DNA of 64,000 bases from Pelobacter seleniigenes DSM 18267 (GTDB lineage: Bacteria; Desulfobacterota; Desulfuromonadia; Desulfuromonadales; Geopsychrobacteraceae), in the NCBI RefSeq assembly GCF_000711225.1, contig NZ_JOMG01000002.1, forward strand, positions 2,182,501-2,246,500, given 5' to 3'. Every line of letters starts with the position of its first letter. Position 1 is the stretch's first letter. The translations under genes and the position numbers were made by a program. Of the stretch, positions 34,708 to 43,610 are shown piece after piece. The notes under the pieces were generated by a model, which saw only the letters and a program-made list of their open reading frames with translations, had not been told where the DNA came from and did no database searches.

Positions 34708-35766
34708 TCAGCCCTCGAAGCGTGGGCTCAGATATTGCCGATAGATTTTTTCGGCAACCTGATCCGTAGCGCCGCCTTTGAGTTCGGCAAAGGTCAGCAG
34801 CGGGTCGGCCAGAGTCAGTCCGTCCGGTTGCCAGCCGCTCCAGTGGCATTGTTGCCCAAAGGGCTGCAACAGGGTGACCTCTCCGTTCGGGTCCGGCGTC
34901 AGGTGCAGTTGCAACATGGTTTTTAACTGGATGTCCGGGGCCAGATAGAGCACCGCACTCTGCGGTTTGAAGCCGCTGGTCAGCAGCGAGGCTCCCAGTT
35001 CGCCCCCGATCAGGATTTGGTCTCCTCCCTTTAACTGTTTCAGCTGTTCAGCGATCAGGCTGATGGAAAAGCCTGGACTCTGTCGACAACGTTGCAGCAG
35101 CAGCTTGGGACGCAAGGTCTCCAGGTAGCCGAGCTGCCAGCGGTGCAGCAGTTCCTCAATATGATCGAGAAAGCGCTCGCCGTTTTCAGCCAGGGCCAGG
35201 TTTCCGCGCTTTTCCAGCTCGCCGAACAGGCTGCCTATGGCGCCCAGGGCGATCCCGGCGTCGTCGGCCAGCATCCGGTAAGTGGCGGTTACCGAGCGGC
35301 GGTTGCGCAGCAGAAGATAAACCAGTTTGAGCCCGGCCGACCGGAACAGGCGATCGGCTCCCGGCGCCTTGGGTGCGTGTTTCTGTCCGCCGATATGGAT
35401 GTACAAAGGCATCTGGTTCAAAAACAGGTTGCCTGCACAGTCGGCATATTCGATCCCTTTGGCTTTCAAGTTCGCGGCGATTTTCGGAGCGATATAGTGG
35501 CTGACCAACAGGGGAAAGGCGTTCTGCGGAGCCGGAGTCGTCTTGAGTTGGTGGACCACCAGGTCGGCCAGGACCGGGGTCAGCTTGGGGACGACCTTCA
35601 GATAGTAGTAGCGCTCACCCCAGGGGCCGGACAGACGGAAGGCTCCGGCAAAAGGACCGCCGATTTTCTGGAGCATAAATTCGATTTTGGTGCCAGGTAT
35701 CCCCTGCATCGCTTTAACGCTGCTGCGAATGATTTGATCGTCTTCAAGAAGTGGTTTTCGTGGCAT
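34708..35766 (-). CDS. AbiEi-like winged-helix regulator (type IV antitoxin-related, COG4861)
   Basis: A 352-residue protein with the AbiEi family features: a central YADCAGNLFLNQMPLYIHIGG strand segment, then a winged-helix motif (YRMLADDAGIALGAIGSLFGELEKRGNLAL) at about 165-200, and a C-terminal alpha/beta domain ending in LADPLLTFAELKGG. AbiEi proteins repress their own operon and counteract AbiEii toxins. Here the partner is an ABC-class ATPase, not a nucleotidyltransferase. Four GTTCA boxes and a GTTCATATTGAAC palindrome lie upstream, which fits autoregulation. The ribosome site is GAGG. Confidence 0.75.
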   Translation of the reverse strand: MPRKPLLEDDQIIRSSVKAMQGIPGTKIEFMLQKIGGPFAGAFRLSGPWGERYYYLKVVPKLTPVLADLVVHQLKTTPAPQNAFPLLVSHYIAPKIAANLKAKGIEYADCAGNLFLNQMPLYIHIGGQKHAPKAPGADRLFRSAGLKLVYLLLRNRRSVTATYRMLADDAGIALGAIGSLFGELEKRGNLALAENGERFLDHIEELLHRWQLGYLETLRPKLLLQRCRQSPGFSISLIAEQLKQLKGGDQILIGGELGASLLTSGFKPQSAVLYLAPDIQLKTMLQLHLTPDPNGEVTLLQPFGQQCHWSGWQPDGLTLADPLLTFAELKGGATDQVAEKIYRQYLSPRFEG

Positions 35767-35790
35767 GGTGACCTCAATATCGGGATAATG

Positions 35791-35857
35791 TGTTCAGTAT
35801 TTGTAAAATGTTCATAAAGTTCTTTAATGGTTCATATTGAACACAGCGGAGAGTTCA
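35791..35857 (-). promoter_or_regulatory. Array of GTTCA boxes ahead of the AbiEi-like gene
   Basis: GTTCA occurs at 35792, 35810, 35830 and 35853, spaced about 18-23 bp, and the third is half of a perfect GTTCA-TAT-TGAAC palindrome (35830-35842). Such cooperative direct repeats are typical operators of AbiEi-type antitoxins. Confidence 0.6.
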
Positions 35858-35958
35858 AGTCAAGGAGACTTTGCCGCAAGCGGGCCCTGCTGTCCGTGAT
35901 TGGGGCGCCGGTGTGATATAGTAGAGCAAAAGAAGGCCTTTTCAGTGAGGAGCACGCG

Positions 35959-36819
35959 ATGAGATATTCCGTTACCCTGGCTGTTGTCCTGATGGGTTTG
36001 CTGATTCCGCTTGGCTGGCAGCAGCAGGGCGAAGCGCGTGCGGCCGGAAGTGTCGAGGCCGACCAGGCTTACCTGGATAATTTTGGTCCCCCGCCAGCCG
36101 TGGAAACAGGCCGGGCTTTGGCCCGGGTCGGCTACCTGCCTTTGCGCAGCGACCCCAGCCGGGTCAGTGCGCTGCCGTTTTTTCTGTATGATGAAAAAAA
36201 TCAGCTCCGGCAGATTATCGGGCGGCTGAACGGAAAGGATCTGATTCTGCCGCCGGACAGTCCGTTGTACCAGCCTGCTCTTGACGGAGTCTCCATCGGC
36301 GTGGGGGCCGAGTCCGCCGCTGTTGTGACCCTCACCGTCACTACAGAGCGGGTCCTGCCGAGAGAGGAGCAGACCGCGCTCTTCGCCATGCTGACGGAAA
36401 CCGCCATGCAATTTCCAGAGTTGAGCGCTGTTCGTATCCTGCTCAACGGCAAACCCGCGGCCGGGATGCCACCGGAAGGGTTTCGCCATGTTCCGGGGCG
36501 AATCGTTCCGGTCCAGCCACCGACGGTGCTGCTGATCGGCGGGATGTGGGAACCCGGCGCCGCTTACAGCACGGAGCTTAGCGTCAGTTTTGATCGACCC
36601 GTCAAGGTCAGGCATTTCGCCCTGTTCAAGGTGAACGGAGAAAAAGTGGCCGGCGAGTATTTTACTTCGGCGTTCGATATGGCGGTGGTGGTGCATCCTG
36701 AACATCCCCGTGCCTATCCCGAAGGCACGCTGCTGCGGGCCGAATGGGAGATTATCGATGCCAAGGGCCGGGCCAACCACGGGGTGACAGAATTGCCGCT
36801 GCAACGTTTCGAGCACTGA
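35959..36819 (+). CDS. Exported GerMN-like protein
   Basis: A 286-residue protein with an N-terminal signal peptide (about 1-29, AEARAAGS cleavage area). The central part (about 90-170) resembles the GerMN fold: LPPDSPLYQPALDGVSIGV, a VTLTVTTERVLPREEQ strand, and FPELSAVRILLNGKPAAGM. The C-terminal region (about 185-280) looks like a beta-rich (Gmad-like) domain. It would be periplasmic or lipid-associated. The role is unknown; GerMN domains occur in germination and cell-wall proteins. It diverges from the AbiEi-like gene and is followed by an NnrU gene. Confidence 0.6.
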   Translation: MRYSVTLAVVLMGLLIPLGWQQQGEARAAGSVEADQAYLDNFGPPPAVETGRALARVGYLPLRSDPSRVSALPFFLYDEKNQLRQIIGRLNGKDLILPPDSPLYQPALDGVSIGVGAESAAVVTLTVTTERVLPREEQTALFAMLTETAMQFPELSAVRILLNGKPAAGMPPEGFRHVPGRIVPVQPPTVLLIGGMWEPGAAYSTELSVSFDRPVKVRHFALFKVNGEKVAGEYFTSAFDMAVVVHPEHPRAYPEGTLLRAEWEIIDAKGRANHGVTELPLQRFEH

Positions 36820-36854
36820 CCAACAACAACCTGCCAACGGCAAGAGGGCTACTC

Positions 36855-37430
36855 ATGGGGATTTTGCTTGGCGGATTGGTGATCTTTTTCGCCGTCCACA
36901 GTGTTTCAATGATCAACGAACCCTGGCGAAACAATGTTGCTGCCAGCCTGGGGGAATGGCCATGGAAAGGGCTCTATTCCCTGCTCAGTCTGGTCGGCCT
37001 GGTCCTCATCGTCCTCGGTTATGCGGCTGCCCGGCCTGGCGCGGCTGCGGTTTATGTCCCGCTGCCATGGTTGCGACATCTGGCCATGGTCCTGCTGCTG
37101 CCGGTTTTTCCTTTGCTCCTGGCGACTTATTTCCCAGGTCGAATCCGCCAGCGGGTCGGGCACCCGATGTTGCTGGCAACGCTGCTTTGGGCCGCTGCCC
37201 ACCTGCTGGCCAACGGCAGCAGTGCCGACCTGCTGCTGTTCGGCGCTTTCCTGGTCTGGGCCTGGCTAGATCTCCGTTCCATGGGCCACCGGACCCAACG
37301 GTCGCTGCCGACAGCGCCACCCCGCAAAATGAACGATGTTTTCAGCGTGCTGGCCGGTCTGGTCATTTACGCCCTGTTTGTGGTCTGGCTGCACGGGGTT
37401 TTGATCGGGGTGCCACTGCTGACGAGGTGA
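36855..37430 (+). CDS. NnrU family membrane protein
   Basis: A 191-residue protein with about five helices and the NnrU pattern: FFAVHSVSMINEPWRNNVAASLGEWPWKGLYSLLSLVGL. NnrU relatives are linked to denitrification and heme/hydroporphyrin steps, but the bacterial family as a whole is of uncertain function. The start at 36855 has AGAGGG upstream and begins at the first helix. Confidence 0.85.
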   Translation: MGILLGGLVIFFAVHSVSMINEPWRNNVAASLGEWPWKGLYSLLSLVGLVLIVLGYAAARPGAAAVYVPLPWLRHLAMVLLLPVFPLLLATYFPGRIRQRVGHPMLLATLLWAAAHLLANGSSADLLLFGAFLVWAWLDLRSMGHRTQRSLPTAPPRKMNDVFSVLAGLVIYALFVVWLHGVLIGVPLLTR

Positions 37431-37458
37431 GCCGCGCCGAGCTATTCCGCTCCAAATG

Positions 37459-37484
37459 AATGCCCCGGTTGCGGCCGGGGCATT
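37459..37484. terminator. Bidirectional terminator between NnrU and di-heme peroxidase genes
   Basis: AATGCCCCG and CGGGGCATT form a perfect stem between two converging genes. Flanking T/A runs are weak. Confidence 0.65.
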
Positions 37485-37506
37485 CAAAGCTACGGTTATG
37501 TCCAGA

Positions 37507-38730
37507 TTACGGGAACGGCGGATAGGGCACCGGAGCCGTCAATGGTGCCGGTAGAAAGCCGTCGCTCAAGGTCTGTAAAAAGGCCACCAAATCGTTTTCC
37601 TGCTCATTGGTTAAGCGTAGGTCGCCCAATTCCGCACGATTGACGTTCAGGGCCACTTCCGGAGCGGGCCACATCCCCGGGATTCCGGCTGTATTATAGA
37701 AGTGGATGATGTCTTTCAAAGTCGCAAAATAGCCGTTGTGGCCATAAGGCGCAGTCAGCGCGATATTGCGGAGGGTCATGACTTTGAACTTGCCGGCATT
37801 CGTCGCGGAAACAACAGCGCCATCCGTCATGGTGAGCGGATCGTAAGCGGCAATATTCGGCAGCCCGCCCAAGCCGTAATCGGTGGGATTAGCGGCCAGC
37901 AGCGGATTTTTCGGGATCCCCAGGTTGTCGTAAGTAAAATCGGTGAATAACGGCGGCTGTGGCGTGATCCCGTCCGGCGCCAATGTTGGCGTGCTGAGAT
38001 GACAGAGGTTGCACTTTGCTTTGCCGGTAAAAATTTTCAGCCCTTTTTCTTCCTGCTTGGTCATCACGTACAAGCCGGCCAGCCAGGCGTCATATTTCGA
38101 CGTGAACTGATTGAGTTCGTAGGATTTTTCAAAAGCGGCAATGGCGTCGGCCAGCATCTCATAAACGGCGTCCACTTCAATGCGATTGGTCGGATCAAGT
38201 GTGCTGAGGTCCACCCCGAAGACGGCCAGGAAGCCGGTTTGATAAGTGGCGGCGTTGGGGTTTACTGTCGCCAAATTGGGATGGCTGGTCAATGCTTGTA
38301 AGACACTTGCCTTATCCGGCATGGCCATTTCTACCGGGTTCAAAAACGGTCCCATCGCCTGCCCGGTCAGGTTGTTCTCGCGGCCGTCCCAAAACTGTCC
38401 GCCGACAAACAAGCCATTGACGGCATCCCAATGGAAAAACGGGCTGAACGCTGCGTACGCGGAACTCGGCGCATTCCTGCCACCAAAAAGACCTGGCACA
38501 GAGCCTTCCGAAACCGGTGCATTGATCGGGTCCGCAGCATTACGCGGATCAGCAAAGCCTGGTGGAAAGTGGCAGCTGGCACAGGCCTGATTGGCATTCC
38601 AGGAGAGCATCTCATCGAAATAAAGGGTTTTGCCTAACTGCTGCTTTGGGGTCAGTTCCGCAAGGGCAGGACTGACCAGGGTTGTGACTAGGAGCATTCC
38701 AAGGAAAAGACGACCCATTTTCTTCACCAT
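37507..38730 (-). CDS. Di-heme cytochrome c peroxidase / MauG family protein
   Basis: A 407-residue secreted cytochrome with a signal peptide (about 1-24) and two heme motifs, CASCH (50-54) and CNLCH (240-244). The MauG/CCP fold is supported by GGRNAPSSAYAAFSPFFHWDA, FWDGRENNLTGQAMGP and a late MTLRNIALTAPYGHNGYFATL segment. It would reduce hydrogen peroxide in the periplasm or modify a protein substrate, taking electrons from small cytochromes. A GGAGG-type site precedes the start. Confidence 0.88.
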   Translation of the reverse strand: MVKKMGRLFLGMLLVTTLVSPALAELTPKQQLGKTLYFDEMLSWNANQACASCHFPPGFADPRNAADPINAPVSEGSVPGLFGGRNAPSSAYAAFSPFFHWDAVNGLFVGGQFWDGRENNLTGQAMGPFLNPVEMAMPDKASVLQALTSHPNLATVNPNAATYQTGFLAVFGVDLSTLDPTNRIEVDAVYEMLADAIAAFEKSYELNQFTSKYDAWLAGLYVMTKQEEKGLKIFTGKAKCNLCHLSTPTLAPDGITPQPPLFTDFTYDNLGIPKNPLLAANPTDYGLGGLPNIAAYDPLTMTDGAVVSATNAGKFKVMTLRNIALTAPYGHNGYFATLKDIIHFYNTAGIPGMWPAPEVALNVNRAELGDLRLTNEQENDLVAFLQTLSDGFLPAPLTAPVPYPPFP

Positions 38731-38969
38731 AAACGACCTCCTTATTCCAGTTTATTTGTAATCTCAGGATTCCGGGACTGGAAATTCCTGAACAATAGCA
38801 ACACAAATAAGGCGATCCCAATAAAATGATTGGGAGGTGATATGGGGGAGAATTAAGTCGAATTGATCAATCTTTATTGGGTGTCAGTTTGATTTTTAAC
38901 AGAGGCGATACATTATGCAACAACAGTAAAACATTATTTTACTTTATTTAGGGATAGTTTATCAATCAC

Positions 38970-39791
38970 TTAACCGGCTTCAAATACTGCGCTGAGGAAT
39001 TGCTGAGTTCGTTCTTTCTGTGGGTTGTCAAAAAGTTGGTCCGGAGTCCCTTGTTCCTCGATGCTGCCATCGTAGAAAAAGCAGACCCGGTCGGAAATTT
39101 CCCTGGCGAACCCCATCTGATGGGTCACCATCAACATGGTCAGGTTGTGCTTGTCAACCAGTTTGCGAATGACCTGGGTCACCTCTCCGATCACTTCGGG
39201 GTCAAGTGCCGAAGTCACTTCATCAAACAACATCACTTTTGGGCGCATGGCAAGGGACCGGGCAATGGCGACCCGTTGCTGTTGTCCCCCGGATAATCGC
39301 GAAGGGTGTTCATGAGCCTTTTCAAGCATGCCGACCATGTCGAGAAGTTCTTCGGCGCGTTCTGTGGCCGCTTTTTTCTTAAGCCCTAGGACTTGGATCG
39401 GGGCTTCAATGCAATTTTCCAGCGCGGTCATATGAGGGAACAGGTTGAAATGTTGAAAGCACATGCCAATGTTGGCACGCTGACGGCGCAGGTATCTTTT
39501 ATCGGCACGAACCAGCGCCCCGTTTTTTTCCATGTGAGTCAGCGGCTCGCCATCAACGTAAATGACACCGCCATCAATCTTTTCCAAGGTCATCAGCATG
39601 CGCAGGACCGTTGTCTTGCCCGAACCGGATGGCCCGATAATCGTGACCATTTCACCCTCGGCAACATCAAGTTGGAGGGAGTCGAGGACAACGAGGTCTC
39701 CGTAGCGTTTGGTCACGTTGTGAAAGCGGACCATGGGGGCGTCAGTACCGTTCAAGTGTAAGGGATATGCTATTTTTTGCTGGGGAGTCAT
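38970..39791 (-). CDS. ehuA: Ectoine/hydroxyectoine ABC transporter ATP-binding protein EhuA
   Basis: A 273-residue polar-amino-acid-type ATPase. Walker A GPSGSGKTT, Q-loop GMCFQHFNLFPH, signature LSGGQQQRVAIARSLA, Walker B VMLFDEVTSALDP, and a switch His in VTHQMGFA. The N-terminal extension (about 20 residues) and overall similarity place it with EhuA of ectoine uptake systems. It couples ATP to import through EhuC/EhuD. Its ATG overlaps the ehuD stop (ATGA). Here the order is ehuB, C, D, A on one strand. A general amino acid substrate cannot be ruled out. Confidence 0.82.
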   Translation of the reverse strand: MTPQQKIAYPLHLNGTDAPMVRFHNVTKRYGDLVVLDSLQLDVAEGEMVTIIGPSGSGKTTVLRMLMTLEKIDGGVIYVDGEPLTHMEKNGALVRADKRYLRRQRANIGMCFQHFNLFPHMTALENCIEAPIQVLGLKKKAATERAEELLDMVGMLEKAHEHPSRLSGGQQQRVAIARSLAMRPKVMLFDEVTSALDPEVIGEVTQVIRKLVDKHNLTMLMVTHQMGFAREISDRVCFFYDGSIEEQGTPDQLFDNPQKERTQQFLSAVFEAG

Positions 39792-40462
39792 GATGTCCTC
39801 AATCCGAGTTTTTGGCGTATATGAGTTTCCGCTCTGCGCAGCAGAGAGGCGGTCGGCAGGGATATCGCCAGAAAGATAATCCCGACCAGGGTATAGGGTT
39901 CCAGAAATCGGTAGCTCTCCGACCCGATGGAATTGGCCGTATGCATCAGTTCTGCAACACCGATGACCGAAAGCATCGGAGTATCTTTGAAAATGCCGAC
40001 CAAGTAGTTGCCCATGCCGGCAAAGGCCGGGGGGATGGCCTGCGGAAGAATGATTTTCTTATATGTCCGAAGCGGACTTAAATTCAGAGACACGGCGGCC
40101 TCCCATTGACCTTTGGGGACCGCATCAATACCGGCCCGATAGACTTCCGACAAGTAGGAAGCGTAATGCAGGCCGATGGCAATCATTCCTGCCGACCAGG
40201 GGGAGAGGCGCAGGCCGAATTGCGGTCCGACATAGAAGACAAAGAAAATTTGTAGGACCAACGGGGTTGAGCGGATGAATTCGACCAACTCACGCACCGT
40301 CAGGGTCAAAAAATGAAAGCGCGTCCTTTGGGAAAGGGCAAAAATCAGGCCCAGGACAACAGCGATTCCATAGCCGAACCCGGCAGCCAGTAAGGTGTTG
40401 CCCGTTGCTTCCAGCAAGCGGGGAAAAATATTCCAGACAAAATCCCATTTCCAGTCAAACAT
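39788..40462 (-). CDS. ehuD: Ectoine/hydroxyectoine ABC transporter permease EhuD
   Basis: A 224-residue HisMQ-type permease with about five helices and the EAA-like loop GQWEAAVSLNLSPLRTYKKIILPQAIPP. It pairs with EhuC in the importer. It ends in an ATGA overlap with ehuA and begins 3 bp after ehuC, so the set is cotranscribed. Confidence 0.85.
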   Translation of the reverse strand: MFDWKWDFVWNIFPRLLEATGNTLLAAGFGYGIAVVLGLIFALSQRTRFHFLTLTVRELVEFIRSTPLVLQIFFVFYVGPQFGLRLSPWSAGMIAIGLHYASYLSEVYRAGIDAVPKGQWEAAVSLNLSPLRTYKKIILPQAIPPAFAGMGNYLVGIFKDTPMLSVIGVAELMHTANSIGSESYRFLEPYTLVGIIFLAISLPTASLLRRAETHIRQKLGLRTS

Positions 40463-40465
40463 GGA

Positions 40466-41131
40466 TCACACCTTTCCGAGCTTCCGCTTCATAACGCGTT
40501 CAAGCCATCTCATGAACGGGGTCAGCAACCCCCGTGCCAGCAGATAGTAAATCACCAGCGCGGTGCCGAAAACTTGCGCCGACAGGAACGTCGAGCCATT
40601 GATCTGTTTGGCTTCGAACATCAGGTCAGAGACCGAAATCAAAGACACCAGAGCGGTTCCTTTAAGCAGTTCAATCAGCAGGTTGCCCCATGGCGGCAGC
40701 ATATTAAGGAGAGCTTGTGGAAAGATGATGCGAAGCATGCGTTGTCGCGGCGACATGTTCAGGGCCAGAGCCGCTTCCCATTGTCCTCGTGGTACGGAAA
40801 GAATTCCGCCACGGACCAACTCGGCACCATAGGCGCCAAGATTCATGCCCACCGCCAAAAATCCGGCGGTGAATTTGTCCAAGGTCAGGCCAAACAGGGG
40901 GAGGACAAAAAAGATCCAGTAAAGTTGTACCAGGAGTGAGGTGCCGCGAAATATTTCGATATAGGTCGTGGCCGTCCCGTAAATCAGTCGATTGCTGGAA
41001 AGACGCATCAGACCGGCCGCCAAGGCAATTGCAATGGCAACCAGGGAAGCCAGTATGGTCTGGAGAACGGTCGTTACCGAGCCGTCGAGCAGGCGGGGGC
41101 CATAGTCAATAATGAATTTTTGATAGGTCAT
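40466..41131 (-). CDS. ehuC: Ectoine/hydroxyectoine ABC transporter permease EhuC
   Basis: A 221-residue HisMQ-type permease. The dock loop is GQWEAALALNMSPRQRMLRIIFPQALLNMLPPWG. The protein is paired with EhuD to form the translocation pore. The 270-bp gap separating it from ehuB holds a 13-bp hairpin just after ehuB. Confidence 0.85.
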   Translation of the reverse strand: MTYQKFIIDYGPRLLDGSVTTVLQTILASLVAIAIALAAGLMRLSSNRLIYGTATTYIEIFRGTSLLVQLYWIFFVLPLFGLTLDKFTAGFLAVGMNLGAYGAELVRGGILSVPRGQWEAALALNMSPRQRMLRIIFPQALLNMLPPWGNLLIELLKGTALVSLISVSDLMFEAKQINGSTFLSAQVFGTALVIYYLLARGLLTPFMRWLERVMKRKLGKV

Positions 41132-41362
41132 GATTCTGATATCCCTGGTGTTGTCTTTATAAAAACAAAACTTCAGGATATGCCCTTAATGATGAAAGGC
41201 AACCCGTGTAGCCACTTGCTCTCGACAGGATTGTTCCGTGGTGATTGAGAGCCCTGCAGTTCTTCTGGCGGCCGGATTTCGCGCGGAATGTGGAAGAGTC
41301 GACCACAAAAAAAGAGTACAGCTTCCGGTAGAAAAGTGACTTCAATTGTTGCCTGAAATAAC

Positions 41363-41391
41363 GCTGCGGGTATTGAAACAATACCCGCAGC
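41363..41391 (-). other. Perfect 13-bp hairpin downstream of ehuB
   Basis: GCTGCGGGTATTG and CAATACCCGCAGC flank AAA, 10 bp after the ehuB stop. No U-run follows. It likely stabilises the ehuB 3' end so that more binding protein than permease is made. Confidence 0.75.
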
Positions 41392-41401
41392 AGGTTCCGT
41401 C

Positions 41402-42283
41402 TCAGCGGTTTTTACAAACCCAGGCGGTTGTGACTTCACCGGGGAGTTGATTTTTGGTGTATCCGTATTGTTCAACCGTTTTCAGCATTTTTGCCGAACC
41501 GAGATATTTTTTCTGGGCTGCATTGAACCTTTTCAGGAAGTCGCGATCCGCTTCGCGAAAGCCAATGCCAACGTAAGCCAGGGTCCACTCAGGCAAGGCC
41601 GAGGGATTGGTGACATCCACGGCATTTCCGGATTCTTTGGCCAGATTCAACGCGGTAAAATAGGTCATGCCCCCCGCATCGGCCCGGCCCGCTTTGACAG
41701 CAGCGAGAATTTCGGTGGGGCCGGGGACCGTCATGATGTTATTTTCGGCAACGCCTTCTTTTTTGGCCGCTTCAATGGTGTTATAGCCGGCACCGGTGAC
41801 CAGCATGGCATTTTTGTTTTTGATGTCCTGGTAATTCTGTATTCCTTTGGGGTTCCCTTTGGCAACGATGAAAGCGTCGCCGAATTTCCCCATTGGTTCG
41901 GAGAATGCGATGTTTTGACAACGACTGTTGAGAATATACATACCGCCGGTGATGATATCGAAACGATTGGCTTTTAAACCCGGAATCAGGCCGCCCCATT
42001 CAGTGACGACCGGCTCGATATTGGTGTAACCCATCTCCTTGAGCACGCCCAACGTGTAGGCATTGACAAAGCCGAGCGGCTTGTTGTTTTCACCGGGATA
42101 GGCCCAGGGAACTTCATTTGCAAAACCGATACGAATGGTCTTGCCGGCGTCGATTCTGTCCATCAAAGGGCCGGCCTGGGCAGGCCCCGCCTGAATGAAG
42201 AGCAGGGTAAAACCGAGCAGGATCAGTGCTCCTGGGTTTGACAACTTATTTTTTAATTGTAAGTACATATTTTGCATAAACAT
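41402..42283 (-). CDS. ehuB: Ectoine/hydroxyectoine ABC transporter substrate-binding protein EhuB
   Basis: A 293-residue periplasmic binding protein with a signal peptide (hydrophobic stretch about 19-36, AQAGP cleavage area). Family motifs are IRIGFANEVPWAYPGENNKPLGF and the ligand-pocket region IITGGMYILNSRCQNIAFSEP, which match EhuB of ectoine transporters. A strong AAGGAGG site sits 9 nt before the start. In a salt-tolerant anaerobe, ectoine uptake would serve osmoprotection and perhaps nutrition; no eut catabolic genes are seen, so osmoprotection is favoured. Confidence 0.85.
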   Translation of the reverse strand: MFMQNMYLQLKNKLSNPGALILLGFTLLFIQAGPAQAGPLMDRIDAGKTIRIGFANEVPWAYPGENNKPLGFVNAYTLGVLKEMGYTNIEPVVTEWGGLIPGLKANRFDIITGGMYILNSRCQNIAFSEPMGKFGDAFIVAKGNPKGIQNYQDIKNKNAMLVTGAGYNTIEAAKKEGVAENNIMTVPGPTEILAAVKAGRADAGGMTYFTALNLAKESGNAVDVTNPSALPEWTLAYVGIGFREADRDFLKRFNAAQKKYLGSAKMLKTVEQYGYTKNQLPGEVTTAWVCKNR

Positions 42284-42544
42284 ATTTATTCCTCCTTCAG
42301 CTGAAAATCTTTGGTCAGTGGTTCGCGAACTGTGGCTTTGAACGGCAAAAGTGATCGGCCTGATTAATGGTCTTGCCGCAAGAGCAGACCCAGGTGTTTT
42401 CGCGTCCCTGTCGCGCGGCGTCTTAACTGCTGCCCCATGATGGGCCCAGGATCATGTTGTCATGCCATGATGACAGTGCAAGAGGGTCTCCCCCCCGAGA
42501 CGACTCGTTGCTGTTCGGATTGGCACGGGTCGGTCCGCGACTCC

Positions 42545-42739
42545 TCAACGATTGGCCAGTCTTTTCATTTTTTTTCGCAGGCGGCGCTGCGATTCCTTGG
42601 CCTTGCGGCGCCGTTTGATGCTGGGCTTTTCATAAAATTTACGATTGCGTATTTCTCTGAACAGACCGTCTTGCTGCAGTTTCCGTTTCAAGACTTTGAC
42701 GGCTTTGTTGATGTCACCATCAAAAACTCGGATTTCCAT
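42545..42739 (-). CDS. rpsU: 30S ribosomal protein S21
   Basis: A 64-residue S21 with the N-terminal EIRVFDGDINKAVKVLKRKLQQDG motif and a Lys/Arg-rich tail (KAKESQRRLRKKMKRLANR). It binds 16S rRNA near the anti-Shine-Dalgarno. The gene follows ablB after 31 bp on the same strand, an unusual neighbour for S21, which usually precedes dnaG or yqeY. The 42284-42544 gap downstream shows nothing that I can support. Confidence 0.93.
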   Translation of the reverse strand: MEIRVFDGDINKAVKVLKRKLQQDGLFREIRNRKFYEKPSIKRRRKAKESQRRLRKKMKRLANR

Positions 42740-42770
42740 AGAATGTTCTCCGTCTCTGTCGGGTTATTGG

Positions 42771-43610
42771 TCAGGGTAAGTGTTTGTACCAGACATTCAT
42801 GCTTTCCAGACCGCCGGATATCTGGGTATTTCTGATCAGGGTGCCGCTGAAACGATAGCCGTTTGCGGCAAAGCAGATATTCATTCCGTAGGATGTCGCC
42901 CGGGCAATGGTGTAACAGGTTGTGATCCCGATTTGTGCCATCTCGTGTTCCAATTGTTGGAGAAGATGGTTGGCCAGCCCGCAGCCGCGCCACTCCGGGA
43001 GGGTGGCAAAATCGGTCAACTCGGCATTGCTCCCTTGTTCATCCATTTCGGCTGAGGCCAGGGCCACCAGCTGCCCGGTGTGCCAGATGCCGATGTAGTG
43101 CAGATTGGCAGCCATGGTGTCGGCAAGATAGTCCGGATTGTGAATTGCGAAAGGATAGCTGGCAAACACCTTGCGGTAGAGGCGGGCCATCTCTTCACTG
43201 TCTGCGGGCGTTGTTGTGCGGCAGTCGCAGTCCGGCGGCAAGGTTACGCCAACCGTGGAGCCTGCCTTGTGCCGGGCGGCAGCGAGGACCTGGCGGACCT
43301 GCTCGGCGGCCGGGTCTTTGCTGCGGTCCGGGTCAAAATAGCGGGCCATGAAGTATGCGTCATCCCTGCCTCGGTAGAAACCGGGAATCTTGGCTTCAAC
43401 CCGGTAGCCGTTCTGTTCAAAGCCCGCCCTGGCGTAAGCCGGAACCTTGACAAAGGCTTTCGAATAGTCGTTTTGATCAGCCAGATCCGCGATCTCCGAA
43501 ACGATTTCCGGGAAATCGCGGCGGTCGAGCTTCATCAGGTAAACCCGGTTGCTGGCCGGGCCATGCTGCACTTCGGAACGGCCGATCTGCTCAATCAGGT
43601 CATGACTCAT
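42771..43610 (-). CDS. ablB: Beta-lysine N-acetyltransferase AblB
   Basis: A 279-residue GNAT acetyltransferase. The acetyl-CoA-binding region is [22 protein letters not shown], preceded by the [17 protein letters not shown] strand, and the N-terminal half has the AblB-specific [31 protein letters not shown] segment. It acetylates (3S)-beta-lysine to the osmolyte N-epsilon-acetyl-beta-lysine. The frame could begin at a GTG one codon earlier; the ATG at 43610 is used because GGAG lies 9 nt upstream. It overlaps the end of ablA by 11 bp. Confidence 0.9.
   Translation of the reverse strand: MSHDLIEQIGRSEVQHGPASNRVYLMKLDRRDFPEIVSEIADLADQNDYSKAFVKVPAYARAGFEQNGYRVEAKIPGFYRGRDDAYFMARYFDPDRSKDPAAEQVRQVLAAARHKAGSTVGVTLPPDCDCRTTTPADSEEMARLYRKVFASYPFAIHNPDYLADTMAANLHYIGIWHTGQLVALASAEMDEQGSNAELTDFATLPEWRGCGLANHLLQQLEHEMAQIGITTCYTIARATSYGMNICFAANGYRFSGTLIRNTQISGGLESMNVWYKHLP

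Noticed and set aside
41173-41475. Minus-strand frame between ehuB and ehuC
   Set aside because: It overlaps the ehuB end in another frame and runs through the hairpin; no ribosome site and no family.
42284-42544. tRNA or terminator downstream of rpsU
   Set aside because: No cloverleaf, and only a weak 5-bp GTCTC/GAGAC stem without a T-run.
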